Below, piece by piece: positions 8,988 through 16,628 of a stretch of DNA of 64,000 nt. The stretch comes from Pseudomonadota bacterium (GTDB lineage Bacteria; Pseudomonadota; Gammaproteobacteria; Burkholderiales; Burkholderiaceae_C): assembly GCA_023387335.1 (NCBI GenBank), contig JAEWIF010000026.1:422590-486589 (forward strand), read 5' to 3'. The first letter of the stretch is position 1, and every line of letters begins with the position of its first letter. The translations under genes and the position numbers were made by a program. The notes beneath the pieces were generated by a model. That model was given only the letters and a program-made list of their open reading frames with translations. It was not told the origin of the DNA and searched no databases.

Positions 8988-9293
8988 TTATTTCTGGGTC
9001 AGCACCCACGCCGCCAGCTTCTTGGCCTCGGCCTCGCTGACCTGCGTGTTGGCGGGCATCGGGACCGGGCCCCAGACGCCGGAGCCGCCCTTCTGGATCT
9101 TGACGGCGAGCTTGTCGACGGCGTCCTTCTGGCCGGCGTACTTGGCGGCGACGTCCTTGTACGACGGGCCGACCAGCTTCTTGTCCACCGCATGGCAGGC
9201 CATGCAGTTCTTGGCCGTGGCCAGTGCCTGGTCCGCCAGCGCGGGACCAGCCGCGACGAACGCGACGGCAAGGGCGATCAGGGCACGTTTCAT
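8988..9293 (-). CDS. Class I c-type cytochrome, c-551 like
   Basis: A 101-residue periplasmic electron carrier with a signal peptide (MKRALIALAVAFVAAGPALA, cleavage after ALA). The haem is bound at CMACH (about residues 30-34) and the probable axial Met is in PVPMPANTQVS. Mature length near 81 residues fits the cytochrome c-551/c-552 group. The start has a good AGAGGAT sequence 8 bases upstream. It is a single-gene unit ending at the shared terminator with acs. Its redox partners cannot be inferred. Confidence 0.92.
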   Translation of the reverse strand: MKRALIALAVAFVAAGPALADQALATAKNCMACHAVDKKLVGPSYKDVAAKYAGQKDAVDKLAVKIQKGGSGVWGPVPMPANTQVSEAEAKKLAAWVLTQK

Positions 9294-9427
9294 GAAGCGA
9301 TCCTCTATGGTTGGGTTACAGTCCTTGAACGTGATTGTAGTGACCTGGGTTGACCCGGTTCAGTTCCTTCCGGTGAACGCCAGGTAAACCCCGCCCGGGC
9401 CGCCGGGCGCTTGCGGAGAGTACGTCG

Positions 9428-9667
9428 ATGTTGTTCCTCGGCCTGGGCGGCGTGCTGGCGCTCCTGAAATACCTGGAGATGGGCCCCGTCGCCGAATGGC
9501 CGTGGTGGGGCGTGCTGATCCCGTTCGGCCTGGCCATCGCGTGGTGGACCTGGGCCGACTGGTCCGGTTACACCAAGAAGAAGGCCGTGCAGCGCGAGAA
9601 CGACAAGCGCCAGGCGCGCATCGACAAGAGCCGCTCCGCCATGGGCCTGCCGCCCAAGCGGCGCTGA
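9428..9667 (+). CDS. Small Trp-rich membrane protein (TIGR04438 type)
   Basis: A 79-residue protein with one or two hydrophobic segments rich in tryptophan (EWPWWGVLIPFGLAIAWWTWADWSGYTKKK) followed by a strongly basic tail ending LPPKRR. This pattern fits the small Trp-rich proteins found in Burkholderiales, whose function is unknown. The 134 bases upstream hold no other gene that I could recognise. It converges on the ADYC gene with a gap of three bases. Confidence 0.7.
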   Translation: MLFLGLGGVLALLKYLEMGPVAEWPWWGVLIPFGLAIAWWTWADWSGYTKKKAVQRENDKRQARIDKSRSAMGLPPKRR

Positions 9668-9670
9668 GCT

Positions 9671-10438
9671 TCAACGCGACTTGTTGAAGAGGATCGCGCC
9701 GTTGCGGCGCGCCTCGGCTTCCGTGCACGCTTCGCCGGAAGGCGCCCTGGCCAGGCGCGGGCAGCGGCGCAGCAATTCATCCAGGCCGATGTTGGCGGGC
9801 ACCCGCGTGTGGTGGACGCACACGGCGCCCGCCGGTGACCAGCCGGCTTCGAATTCGAGCGCGGACCCAGGCTCGGGCGATTGCACGCCTGCGTCGTCGT
9901 ACACGTCGATCAACGTGCCATCCGCGGTCCAACCCCGGCCGTCGCCGCAGTAGTCCGCGCGGTACAGGCGGGTGCAGGCCTGGAAGCGTTGCAGCGCCTG
10001 GGCGCCGGCGTTCCAGAAGCGATAGCCCGCACGCAGGCACTTGCCGAGGACGCCGCTGGTGCAGGTGAGGGTGAGCTTTTGCGGATCGGGTTCGAATTGG
10101 CCGTCTTCGGCCAGGTGCCCGCCGAGGGGGATGGCCCAACCCTCGCCGCGCGCGTCCGGCTCGCAGATGTTGTTCCATTCACCGGCATCGTCCCGCACCC
10201 GCATCTCGTAGAGGAAGAGGCCCGCCTCTTCCTGCACGGCCTCGATGCGCAGGGCGAGCACGTCACCGCCGGCCGGCAGGAGCAACTGCCTTCCCGCCAA
10301 CTCGCGGCCCGCCAGCGAAGTGCCGTCGGCGAGCGTGGCGCGCAGCACGGTGCCTTCGAGCGAAACGGAAGTGGCTTGCGCCGGCGCCACCGCCGCTGCG
10401 CAAGCCACCATGACGATGAAATCGGTCCAGCGCGTCAA
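9671..10438 (-). CDS. ADYC-domain secreted protein
   Basis: A cysteine-rich exported protein of 255 residues with a signal peptide-like start (FIVMVACAAAVAPAQA). It contains the tetrapeptide ADYC in RADYCGDGRGWT that names its domain family, plus other conserved-looking pairs (NNICEPDARGEGWAIPLGG, TCTSGVLGKCLRAGYRFW). The domain has no known function to my knowledge. A TTG at 10438 overlaps the stop of the small upstream gene (TTGA), suggesting coupling; an in-frame ATG at 10411 would shorten the signal peptide too much. Confidence 0.65.
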   Translation of the reverse strand: MTRWTDFIVMVACAAAVAPAQATSVSLEGTVLRATLADGTSLAGRELAGRQLLLPAGGDVLALRIEAVQEEAGLFLYEMRVRDDAGEWNNICEPDARGEGWAIPLGGHLAEDGQFEPDPQKLTLTCTSGVLGKCLRAGYRFWNAGAQALQRFQACTRLYRADYCGDGRGWTADGTLIDVYDDAGVQSPEPGSALEFEAGWSPAGAVCVHHTRVPANIGLDELLRRCPRLARAPSGEACTEAEARRNGAILFNKSR

Positions 10439-10641
10439 CGAACGCTGATCCGGTCCAGCGCGATGCCGCTGAGCTGGGGCTGTGCATCGACCTTCGCGCC
10501 GTTCAGCGCCAGGCGGTTCAGCTGGATGCCGTTCTTCCTGAACCCGTTGTGGTCCTCGCCGTTCTTGCGGAAGCCCGCGGTGGCGCTTGCCATGCCGACC
10601 AGCATGGACGCGACCAGGAACACCCTGACAAAGTGGGACAT
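10435..10641 (-). CDS. Small secreted peptide with repeated GFRKNG motif
   Basis: A 68-residue product with a cleavable signal (MSHFVRVFLVASMLVGMASA) and a 47-residue mature part. The mature part contains GFRKNG twice, 8 residues apart, followed by LNRLALNGAKV and IALDRISVR, a pattern of short near-repeats. A GAGGAAAT sequence precedes the ATG. It is coupled to the ADYC protein by a TTGA overlap, so the two are likely to work together outside the cytoplasm. I do not recognise a family. Confidence 0.6.
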   Translation of the reverse strand: MSHFVRVFLVASMLVGMASATAGFRKNGEDHNGFRKNGIQLNRLALNGAKVDAQPQLSGIALDRISVR

Positions 10642-10742
10642 GTCGATTTCCTCAGTGAAGTTGAAGATGCACCTACCGGCGGCCGCCGGCAGGCGTGCAG
10701 AGCGTAGGCAAAGGAAGCCGATCCGCTTAGGACCAACGACCG

Positions 10743-12242
10743 CTAGCCCATCTCCCGAATCTGCTTGCGCCGCAGCGGCGCGACCGCCGGTCCCTCGATC
10801 ACGGTGCCATCGGGCCGGAACCGGCTGCCGTGGCAAGGGCAGTCCCAGCTCGTCTCCACGCTGTTCCAGTGCACCTTGCAACCGAGGTGCGTGCACACCG
10901 AGGACACCGCGAACAGCTCGCCCTGCGGCGAGCGCCATGCGGCCACCGGCTCGCCTTCGCAGTCGACGATGGCGCTGTCGCCGGGCGCGAGGCGGGCGAG
11001 CTTCTCGGCTTGGGGATGCGTGAGGTAGTCCTTGAGCAAAGCCCCCGCCATCGTGGACACCTCCTCCAGCAGGGTCTTCGCGCCCTTCACCGGCGTGAAG
11101 CGGCCTGGCGTGCAGCGCTCGATGAACGCGTCCTTGTGGCCGGCCAGCTGCGCCGCGATGCCGCGTGCGGCCACCGTGCCCCACGTCAGCCCATCGGCGG
11201 CGAACCCCGTGGCGATGAAGCAGCCCGAGCGGTCGCGGCCGATGTAGGGCAGGCCGTCGTGCGAGCGGTAGTTCTGCGCCGACCATCGATGCACCGCGCG
11301 CCCCGGCGAGAGATGGCTGTTCGCCATCGCCTCCACCGCCATCAGCGCCGCCTTGGCGTTGTGCGTGCCGGTCTTGTGCTCGGGCCCGACCACCACCAGG
11401 TAGCGCCGGCCTTCGTGCGAGAAGACGCGGATCGACAGTCCCTCGTCGCCTTCCCACCAGAAGATGCCCGGACCGGGATCGACGCTGCCGGCCTCGAACG
11501 CCACCGCGTACTCGCGATGCACCGGCATCTCCGCCTGGACCACGTGGAAGCCCTTGGGCGAATGCGTGGCCAGCACGATCTCGCCGGCCTTCACGCTGCC
11601 GGAAGCGGTGGTCGCCATGCGCTTGCCGGCGTCCAGTTCCAGCACGCGCGAATGCTCGTGGATCGATGCGCCCGCGGCGGCCGCGCGCTGCGCCAGCGCG
11701 CTCACGTAGGCCTGCGGCTGCAGCTGCGCCTGGTCCTCCAGCACCAGCACCGGCCCCGACGGCGGCGGCAGTCCGCCGGGAAAGCCGTGCTCCATCCGCA
11801 CCGGTGCACCCAGCCGGGCCAGCGCGCGGTGCTCGTGGTCGATGAAGGCATGGTCCGAAGCGAAGCGACCGCCGCGATGCATGGCGCAGCGCGTGAAGGC
11901 CGCGGCCGCGTTGTCGCGGCAGTGCTGCTCGATGAAGTCGATGGCCGCCGCGCGGGCGGCCAGCACCTCGCGCGCCACGTCGTGGCTCCAGTGCGAGGCG
12001 ATGGACGCGATCCCCGGCTTGGTGGTCGCGTACAGGTTGCCGGTGGAATGGCTGGTGGTGCCGCTGCCGATCTCGCCGGCCTCGAGCAGCACGACCTGGC
12101 GCCCCTGCTCGGCCAGCAGCAGCGCGGTGGTGACCCCCGTGATGCCCCCGCCGACCACCAGCACGTCGCACTGCGCATCGGCTTCCAGCATGGCGAAGCC
12201 CGGGCCGCGCGCGGTGGCGCGCCACAGCGAGGAGGTGTCCAT
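10743..12242 (-). CDS. FAD-dependent oxidoreductase with C-terminal Rieske domain
   Basis: A 499-residue fusion. Residues about 25-400 are a DAO/GlpO-type FAD oxidoreductase (VLVVGGGITGVTTALLLAEQG dinucleotide fold near the N-terminus; IGRDRSGCFIATGFAADGLTWGT near the FAD-contact end). Residues about 415-495 are a Rieske [2Fe-2S] domain with CTHLGC and CPCHGS as cluster ligands. Such fusions are common in bacteria; the substrate is not known. GGAGAACTC lies just upstream of the ATG. It is 65 bases from ilvD, in the same direction. Confidence 0.85.
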   Translation of the reverse strand: MDTSSLWRATARGPGFAMLEADAQCDVLVVGGGITGVTTALLLAEQGRQVVLLEAGEIGSGTTSHSTGNLYATTKPGIASIASHWSHDVAREVLAARAAAIDFIEQHCRDNAAAAFTRCAMHRGGRFASDHAFIDHEHRALARLGAPVRMEHGFPGGLPPPSGPVLVLEDQAQLQPQAYVSALAQRAAAAGASIHEHSRVLELDAGKRMATTASGSVKAGEIVLATHSPKGFHVVQAEMPVHREYAVAFEAGSVDPGPGIFWWEGDEGLSIRVFSHEGRRYLVVVGPEHKTGTHNAKAALMAVEAMANSHLSPGRAVHRWSAQNYRSHDGLPYIGRDRSGCFIATGFAADGLTWGTVAARGIAAQLAGHKDAFIERCTPGRFTPVKGAKTLLEEVSTMAGALLKDYLTHPQAEKLARLAPGDSAIVDCEGEPVAAWRSPQGELFAVSSVCTHLGCKVHWNSVETSWDCPCHGSRFRPDGTVIEGPAVAPLRRKQIREMG

Positions 12243-12307
12243 CGGAGTTCTCCTTGAGGGGGAACTCCGATGCTAGGAGGGGCCCGGACCGGGCCCGTGT
12301 AGGACGG

Positions 12308-14005
12308 CTACCGGAAGTTGTCCAGCACCGCGCCCTTGCTGGCGCTGGCCGCGTTGAACGCGAACTTGGCCTGCACCCCGCGCGTGTAGCGCGGCTCGGG
12401 CGCCTTCCAGAACTTGCGGCGGTTGGCCAGCTCGGCGTCGTCCACGTTGAGCTGCAGCTGGAGCTTGTGCGCGTCGATGGTGATGGAGTCGCCTTCGTTC
12501 ACCAGCGCGATGGTGCCGCCCGCCGCCGCTTCCGGCGCGACGTGGCCCACCACCATGCCCCAGGTGCCGCCGGAGAAGCGGCCGTCGGTGATCAGGCCCA
12601 CGCTCTCGCCCAGGCCCGCGCCGATCAGCGCGCCGGTGGGCGCCAGCATCTCGGGCATGCCGGGGCCGCCCTTGGGGCCCAGGTAGCGCAGCACCATCAC
12701 GTCGCCGGCCTTGATCTTGCCGTCCAGGATGGCCTGCAGCGCCGACTGCTCGTCGTCGAACACGCGCGCCGGGCCGGTGATCACCGGATTCTTCAGGCCG
12801 GAGATCTTGGCCACCGCGCCTTCGGGCGACAGGTTGCCCTTGAGGATCGCCAGGTGGCCTTCCTTGTAGAGCGGCTTGTCGATGGAGCGGATCACGTCCT
12901 GGTCGGCGCGCGGCTGGTCCGGGATGTCCTTGAGCGTCTCGGCGATGGTCTTGCCCGTGATCGTCATGCAATCACCGTGCAGCAGGCCCGCCTTGAGCAG
13001 CACCTTCATGACCTGCGGGATGCCGCCGGCGTTGTGCAGGTCCACGGCCAGGTACTTGCCCGAGGGCTTGAGGTCGCAGATCACCGGCGTCTTCTTGCGG
13101 ATGCGCTCGAAGTCCTCGATGGTCCACTCCACGCCGGCCGAGTGCGCGATGGCCAGGAAGTGCAGCACCGCGTTGGTCGAGCCGCCGGTGGCCATGATCA
13201 CGGCCACCGCGTTCTCCAGCGACTTGCGGGTCACGATGTCGCGCGGCTTCAGGTCCTTCTTGATCGCCTCCATCAGCACCTTGGCCGATTCCCTGGCCGA
13301 GTTCTGCTTCTCGTCGTGCGGGTTGGCCATGGTGGAGGAGAAGGGCAGCGACATGCCCAGCGCCTCGAAGGCCGACGACATGGTGTTGGCGGTGTACATG
13401 CCGCCGCACGAGCCGGTGCCCGGGATGGCGTGCTGCTCGATGTCCTTGAGTTCCTGGTCGCTGATCTTGCCGGCGGCGTTCTGGCCCACGGCCTCGAACA
13501 CGCTGACGATGTTCAGGTCCTGGCCCTTCCACTTGCCCGGCAGGATGGTGCCGCCGTAGACGTAGATGGCCGGCACGTTGGCGCGCAGGATGCCCATCAT
13601 GCCGCCCGGCATGTTCTTGTCGCAGCCGCCGACCACCAGCACGCCGTCCATCCACTGGCCCTGCACGCAGGTCTCGATGCAGTCGGCGATGACCTCGCGG
13701 CTGACCAGCGAGTACTTCATGCCCTCGGTGCCCATCGCCATGCCGTCGGAGATGGTGGGCGTGCCGAAGATCTGCGGATTGCCGCCGGCTTCCGCGATGC
13801 CGTCCACGGCCGCGTCGGCCAGCTTCTGCAGGCCGCTGTTGCAGGGCGTGATGGTGCTGTGGCCGTTGGCCACGCCGACCATCGGCTTGCCGAAGTCGGT
13901 CTCCTTGTAGCCCATGCCGTAGTACATGGAGCGGTTGGGCGCGCGGGACTTGCCCTGGGTGATGTTGTCGCTGCGCAGGTGCAGGCGGATCGGTTGTTCG
14001 GCCAC
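12308..14005 (-). CDS. ilvD: Dihydroxy-acid dehydratase
   Basis: Fe-S enzyme of valine, leucine and isoleucine synthesis that dehydrates 2,3-dihydroxy-3-methyl acids to 2-oxo acids. The 565-residue length is typical. Cluster and active-site segments are visible: CNSGLQKLADAA, GGCDKNMPGGMMG, GTGSCGGMYTANTMSSA, and GRFSGGTWGMVVGHVAPEA near the end. I chose the GTG at 14005 (VAEQPIRLHLRSDNITQG) because AGGAGA lies 7 bases before it; the frame stays open 22 more codons without family-like sequence. It is divergent from a LysR gene that may regulate it. Confidence 0.95.
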   Translation of the reverse strand: MAEQPIRLHLRSDNITQGKSRAPNRSMYYGMGYKETDFGKPMVGVANGHSTITPCNSGLQKLADAAVDGIAEAGGNPQIFGTPTISDGMAMGTEGMKYSLVSREVIADCIETCVQGQWMDGVLVVGGCDKNMPGGMMGILRANVPAIYVYGGTILPGKWKGQDLNIVSVFEAVGQNAAGKISDQELKDIEQHAIPGTGSCGGMYTANTMSSAFEALGMSLPFSSTMANPHDEKQNSARESAKVLMEAIKKDLKPRDIVTRKSLENAVAVIMATGGSTNAVLHFLAIAHSAGVEWTIEDFERIRKKTPVICDLKPSGKYLAVDLHNAGGIPQVMKVLLKAGLLHGDCMTITGKTIAETLKDIPDQPRADQDVIRSIDKPLYKEGHLAILKGNLSPEGAVAKISGLKNPVITGPARVFDDEQSALQAILDGKIKAGDVMVLRYLGPKGGPGMPEMLAPTGALIGAGLGESVGLITDGRFSGGTWGMVVGHVAPEAAAGGTIALVNEGDSITIDAHKLQLQLNVDDAELANRRKFWKAPEPRYTRGVQAKFAFNAASASKGAVLDNFR

Positions 14006-14090
14006 GGATGGGTCTCCTGGATAGCTGCTCGGAAGGGCGGAAGTATGGGGGCGCCCGCTGATTCCTTCCAATCCATTCTTGGGCCGGGAC

Positions 14091-14107
14091 TAATATGCGC
14101 GGCATAT
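14091..14107 (+). promoter_or_regulatory. -10-like TAATAT overlapping an inverted repeat at the lysR start
   Basis: TAATAT (14091-14096) stands 9 bases before the LysR ATG. The inverted repeat ATATGC-GCG-GCATAT (14093-14107) covers it and the first bases of the gene. This could be a binding site for the LysR protein on the ilvD/lysR divergent promoter and would imply a leaderless or nearly leaderless lysR mRNA. Confidence 0.4.
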
Positions 14108-15020
14108 GAGTGATCCCGTCATCGAGCTGCGCCTGTGGCGCCAGTTCGCCGCCGTCGGCGAGACGCTGCATTTCGGGCGCGCCGCCGCGCTGCTCAACAT
14201 GACGCAGCCGCCGCTGACCCAGGGCATCTCCCAGCTCGAGCGCCTGCTGGGCGTGCGCCTGTTCGACCGCACCAAGCGCAGCGTGCAGCTCACCGAGGCC
14301 GGCCTGGCCCTGCTGCCGCAGGCCCAGGCGCTGCTGGCGCGGGCGCGCGAACTGCCGGCCCAGGCCCGCGCGGCCGCGCAGGGCGAGGCCGGCCACCTGC
14401 GCCTGGCCTTCGTCTCCACGGTCGGCTTCAGCCTGTTGCCGGCCTGGGTGCGGGCCTACCGCGCCGAGCATCCGCACACCCGGCTGGAACTGATCGAGGC
14501 CACCGGCGACGTGCAGCTGCCGGCCATCCAGCGCGGCGAGATCGACGCCGGCTTCCTGCTGCATTCGCCCGGCTTCGCGCCGCCGCAGCTGGCGCACCTG
14601 CGCATCGCGCGCGAGCCGCTGGTGCTGGCGCTGCCGGAACAGCATCCGCTGGCGGCGTCGCGCGGCCTCGCGCTGGCGCGCGTGCTGGACGAGCCGCTGG
14701 TGATGTTCCCGCGGCGCATCCTGCCTTCGCTGCACGACGCGGTGTTCGGCCTGTACCACGCGGCCGGCCGCGAGCCGCTGGTGGCGCAGGAGGCGATCCA
14801 GATGCAGACCATCGTGAACCTGGTGTCGGCCGGCCTCGGCCTGGCCTGGGTGCCCGAGAGCGTGCGCCAGTTCCAGCGGCCGGGCGTGGTCTACCGCACG
14901 CTGGGCGGCGCGCAGGGTCTCAAGGTGCCGCGCTGCGAAACCAGCCTGGCGTGGCGGCCCGCGCCCGGCGCGGTGCTGTCGCGGTTCGTCGAGTTCGCCC
15001 GCCGCCACGTGTCCGCCTGA
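14106..15020 (+). CDS. LysR-family transcriptional regulator
   Basis: A 304-residue DNA-binding regulator. The N-terminal winged helix-turn-helix is clear (FAAVGETLHFGRAAALLNMTQPPLTQGISQLERLLGVRLFDRT, residues about 14-56), followed by the periplasmic-binding-like effector domain (about 93-300). It is divergently arranged with ilvD and precedes lgt. Regulation of ilvD is a reasonable guess from position; the effector is unknown. No Shine-Dalgarno sequence is visible, in keeping with a leaderless transcript. Confidence 0.88.
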   Translation: MSDPVIELRLWRQFAAVGETLHFGRAAALLNMTQPPLTQGISQLERLLGVRLFDRTKRSVQLTEAGLALLPQAQALLARARELPAQARAAAQGEAGHLRLAFVSTVGFSLLPAWVRAYRAEHPHTRLELIEATGDVQLPAIQRGEIDAGFLLHSPGFAPPQLAHLRIAREPLVLALPEQHPLAASRGLALARVLDEPLVMFPRRILPSLHDAVFGLYHAAGREPLVAQEAIQMQTIVNLVSAGLGLAWVPESVRQFQRPGVVYRTLGGAQGLKVPRCETSLAWRPAPGAVLSRFVEFARRHVSA

Positions 15021-15042
15021 GAGGCGGGGGCACAATCGCCCC

Positions 15043-15879
15043 ATGCTGATCCACCCGAAGATCGACCCCGTCGCCATCCACCTCGGCCCGCTGGCGATCC
15101 ACTGGTACGGCCTGACCTACCTGGCCGCGTTCGCGCTGTTCTATTTCCTGGCCACGCGCCGGCTGCGGCACCAGCCGTACGCGTCGCTGCAGGGCGACAC
15201 CCCCGGCTCCTGGAGCCGGCGCGACATCGAGGACATGCTGTTCCTGGGCGTGGTGGGCGTCATCGCGGGCGGGCGCCTGGGCTACTGCCTGTTCTACAAG
15301 CCGGCCTACTACGCCTCGCACCCGCTGGAGATCTTCTTCATCTGGCAGGGCGGCATGAGCTTCCACGGCGGCATGCTGGGCGTGATCGCGTCGCAGTGGT
15401 GGTACGCGTTCTCGCGCGGCAAGCCGTTCTGGCAGGTGACGGACTTCATCGCGCCCTGCGTGCCGCTGGGCCTGGCGGCCGGGCGCGTGGGCAACTTCAT
15501 CAACGGCGAGCTGTGGGGCAGGGCGGCCGACCCGTCGCTGCCGTGGGCGATGGCGTTCCCGACGAGCGGCTCGATGATCCCGCGCCATCCGTCGCAGGTC
15601 TACCAGTTCCTGCTGGAGGGCGTGCTGCTGTTCATCCTGCTCTGGATCTACGCGCGCAAGGCGCCGCGCCGGGCGCAGGTGTCGGCCGCGTTCCTGATCG
15701 GCTACGGCTTCTTCCGGTTCATCGCCGAGTTCTTCCGCGAACCCGATGCGCACCTGATCTGGCTGCGCGACCAGACCGGCCTTTCCATGGGCCAGTGGCT
15801 GTGCGTGCCGATGATCGCGTTCGGCATCGGCCTGTGGCTGTGGGCGCGGCGGCACCCCGCGCGCACCGCGGCCGCCTGA
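15043..15879 (+). CDS. lgt: Prolipoprotein diacylglyceryl transferase
   Basis: Inner-membrane enzyme that moves diacylglycerol from phosphatidylglycerol to the lipobox cysteine of prolipoproteins. The 278-residue multi-spanning sequence has the family signature GRVGNFINGELWGR (about residues 147-160) and YWFHGGM-like text WQGGMSFHGGMLG (about 103-115). CACAAT at 15031-15036 stands 6 bases before the ATG, a possible -10 for a leaderless mRNA, though readthrough from lysR is also possible. Confidence 0.95.
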   Translation: MLIHPKIDPVAIHLGPLAIHWYGLTYLAAFALFYFLATRRLRHQPYASLQGDTPGSWSRRDIEDMLFLGVVGVIAGGRLGYCLFYKPAYYASHPLEIFFIWQGGMSFHGGMLGVIASQWWYAFSRGKPFWQVTDFIAPCVPLGLAAGRVGNFINGELWGRAADPSLPWAMAFPTSGSMIPRHPSQVYQFLLEGVLLFILLWIYARKAPRRAQVSAAFLIGYGFFRFIAEFFREPDAHLIWLRDQTGLSMGQWLCVPMIAFGIGLWLWARRHPARTAAA

Positions 15880-15905
15880 TTCCCCGGATTTACCCTTGGA
15901 GGCAC

Positions 15906-15933
15906 TTGCGCCCGATCGCAGGCTCGCCATAAT
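15906..15933 (+). promoter_or_regulatory. Candidate promoter of the malonate operon
   Basis: TTGCGC at 15906-15911 and CATAAT at 15928-15933 are separated by 16 bases. The putative operator follows at once, so transcription would start inside it. Confidence 0.4.
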
Positions 15934-15937
15934 TCTT

Positions 15938-15958
15938 CGTAATTACGGGAAATTACGG
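15938..15958 (+). promoter_or_regulatory. Putative GntR (MatR) operator
   Basis: A perfect 10-base palindrome CGTAATTACG (15938-15947) is followed by a second AATTACGG, giving a direct repeat with a 10-base period (15941 and 15951), one helical turn. It ends just before the regulator's ATG. This is a likely autoregulatory binding site for the FCD-type GntR protein; inferred from symmetry and position only. Confidence 0.55.
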
Positions 15959-15959
15959 C

Positions 15960-16628
15960 ATGCGCCTCGTCCACAACTCCCTGCATGAAGAGGTCGCCGA
16001 CCGGCTGCGGCAACGCATCTTCGACGGTGAACTGGCGCCCGGCACCTTCCTCGACGAGGTGGAGCTCGCGCAGGAGCTGTCGATCTCCCGCACGCCGCTG
16101 CGCGAGGCGCTCAAGGTGCTCACGGCCGAGGGCCTGGTGCGGCACGAACCGCGCCGCGGCTGCTTCGTGGCGGAGGTGACCGAGCAGGACCTGGACGAGA
16201 TCTTCCCGGTCATCGCGCTGCTCGAAGGCCGCTGTGCCTACGAGGCCGCCCAGAACGCGAGCGAGGCCGACCTGCAGGCCCTGGAAGAGCTGCACGCCCG
16301 GCTGGCGAAGCATGCCAAGGCGCGCCGGGTGAACGACTACTACGCCGCGAACTTCGCCATCCACGAAGCCATCATCACGCTGGCGGACAACCGCTGGCTC
16401 GCGCAGGTGATCACCGACCTGCGCAAGATCGTCAAGCTGGCCCGGCTGCAGCAGCTGCATGCGCCGGGGCGGCTGGAGCAGAGCCTGTCGGAGCACCTGG
16501 CCGTGTTCGCCGCCCTGAAGGCGCGCGACGCCGAGGGCGCCGAGGCGGCCATGCGCACCCATCTCACCCGCCAACGCGGCGCCCTGCGCGAAGTGGCGCG
16601 CGCCCAACGCACGAGGATCACCGGATGA
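15960..16628 (+). CDS. matR: GntR/FCD-family regulator of malonate use
   Basis: A 222-residue repressor with an N-terminal GntR winged helix (LHEEVADRLRQRIFDGELAPGTFLDEVELAQELSISRTPLREAL, about residues 8-52) and an all-helical FCD ligand domain (about 75-205), with metal/ligand residues in NFAIHEAII and SLSEHLAVF. Its stop overlaps matA by ATGA, so it is transcribed with the malonyl-CoA decarboxylase gene. The matR name follows from this context. Confidence 0.8.
   Translation: MRLVHNSLHEEVADRLRQRIFDGELAPGTFLDEVELAQELSISRTPLREALKVLTAEGLVRHEPRRGCFVAEVTEQDLDEIFPVIALLEGRCAYEAAQNASEADLQALEELHARLAKHAKARRVNDYYAANFAIHEAIITLADNRWLAQVITDLRKIVKLARLQQLHAPGRLEQSLSEHLAVFAALKARDAEGAEAAMRTHLTRQRGALREVARAQRTRITG

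Noticed and set aside
9294..9427. Possible small RNA between the cytochrome c and Trp-rich genes
   Set aside because: Some short inverted repeats are present but no promoter-terminator pair or known RNA pattern could be made out.
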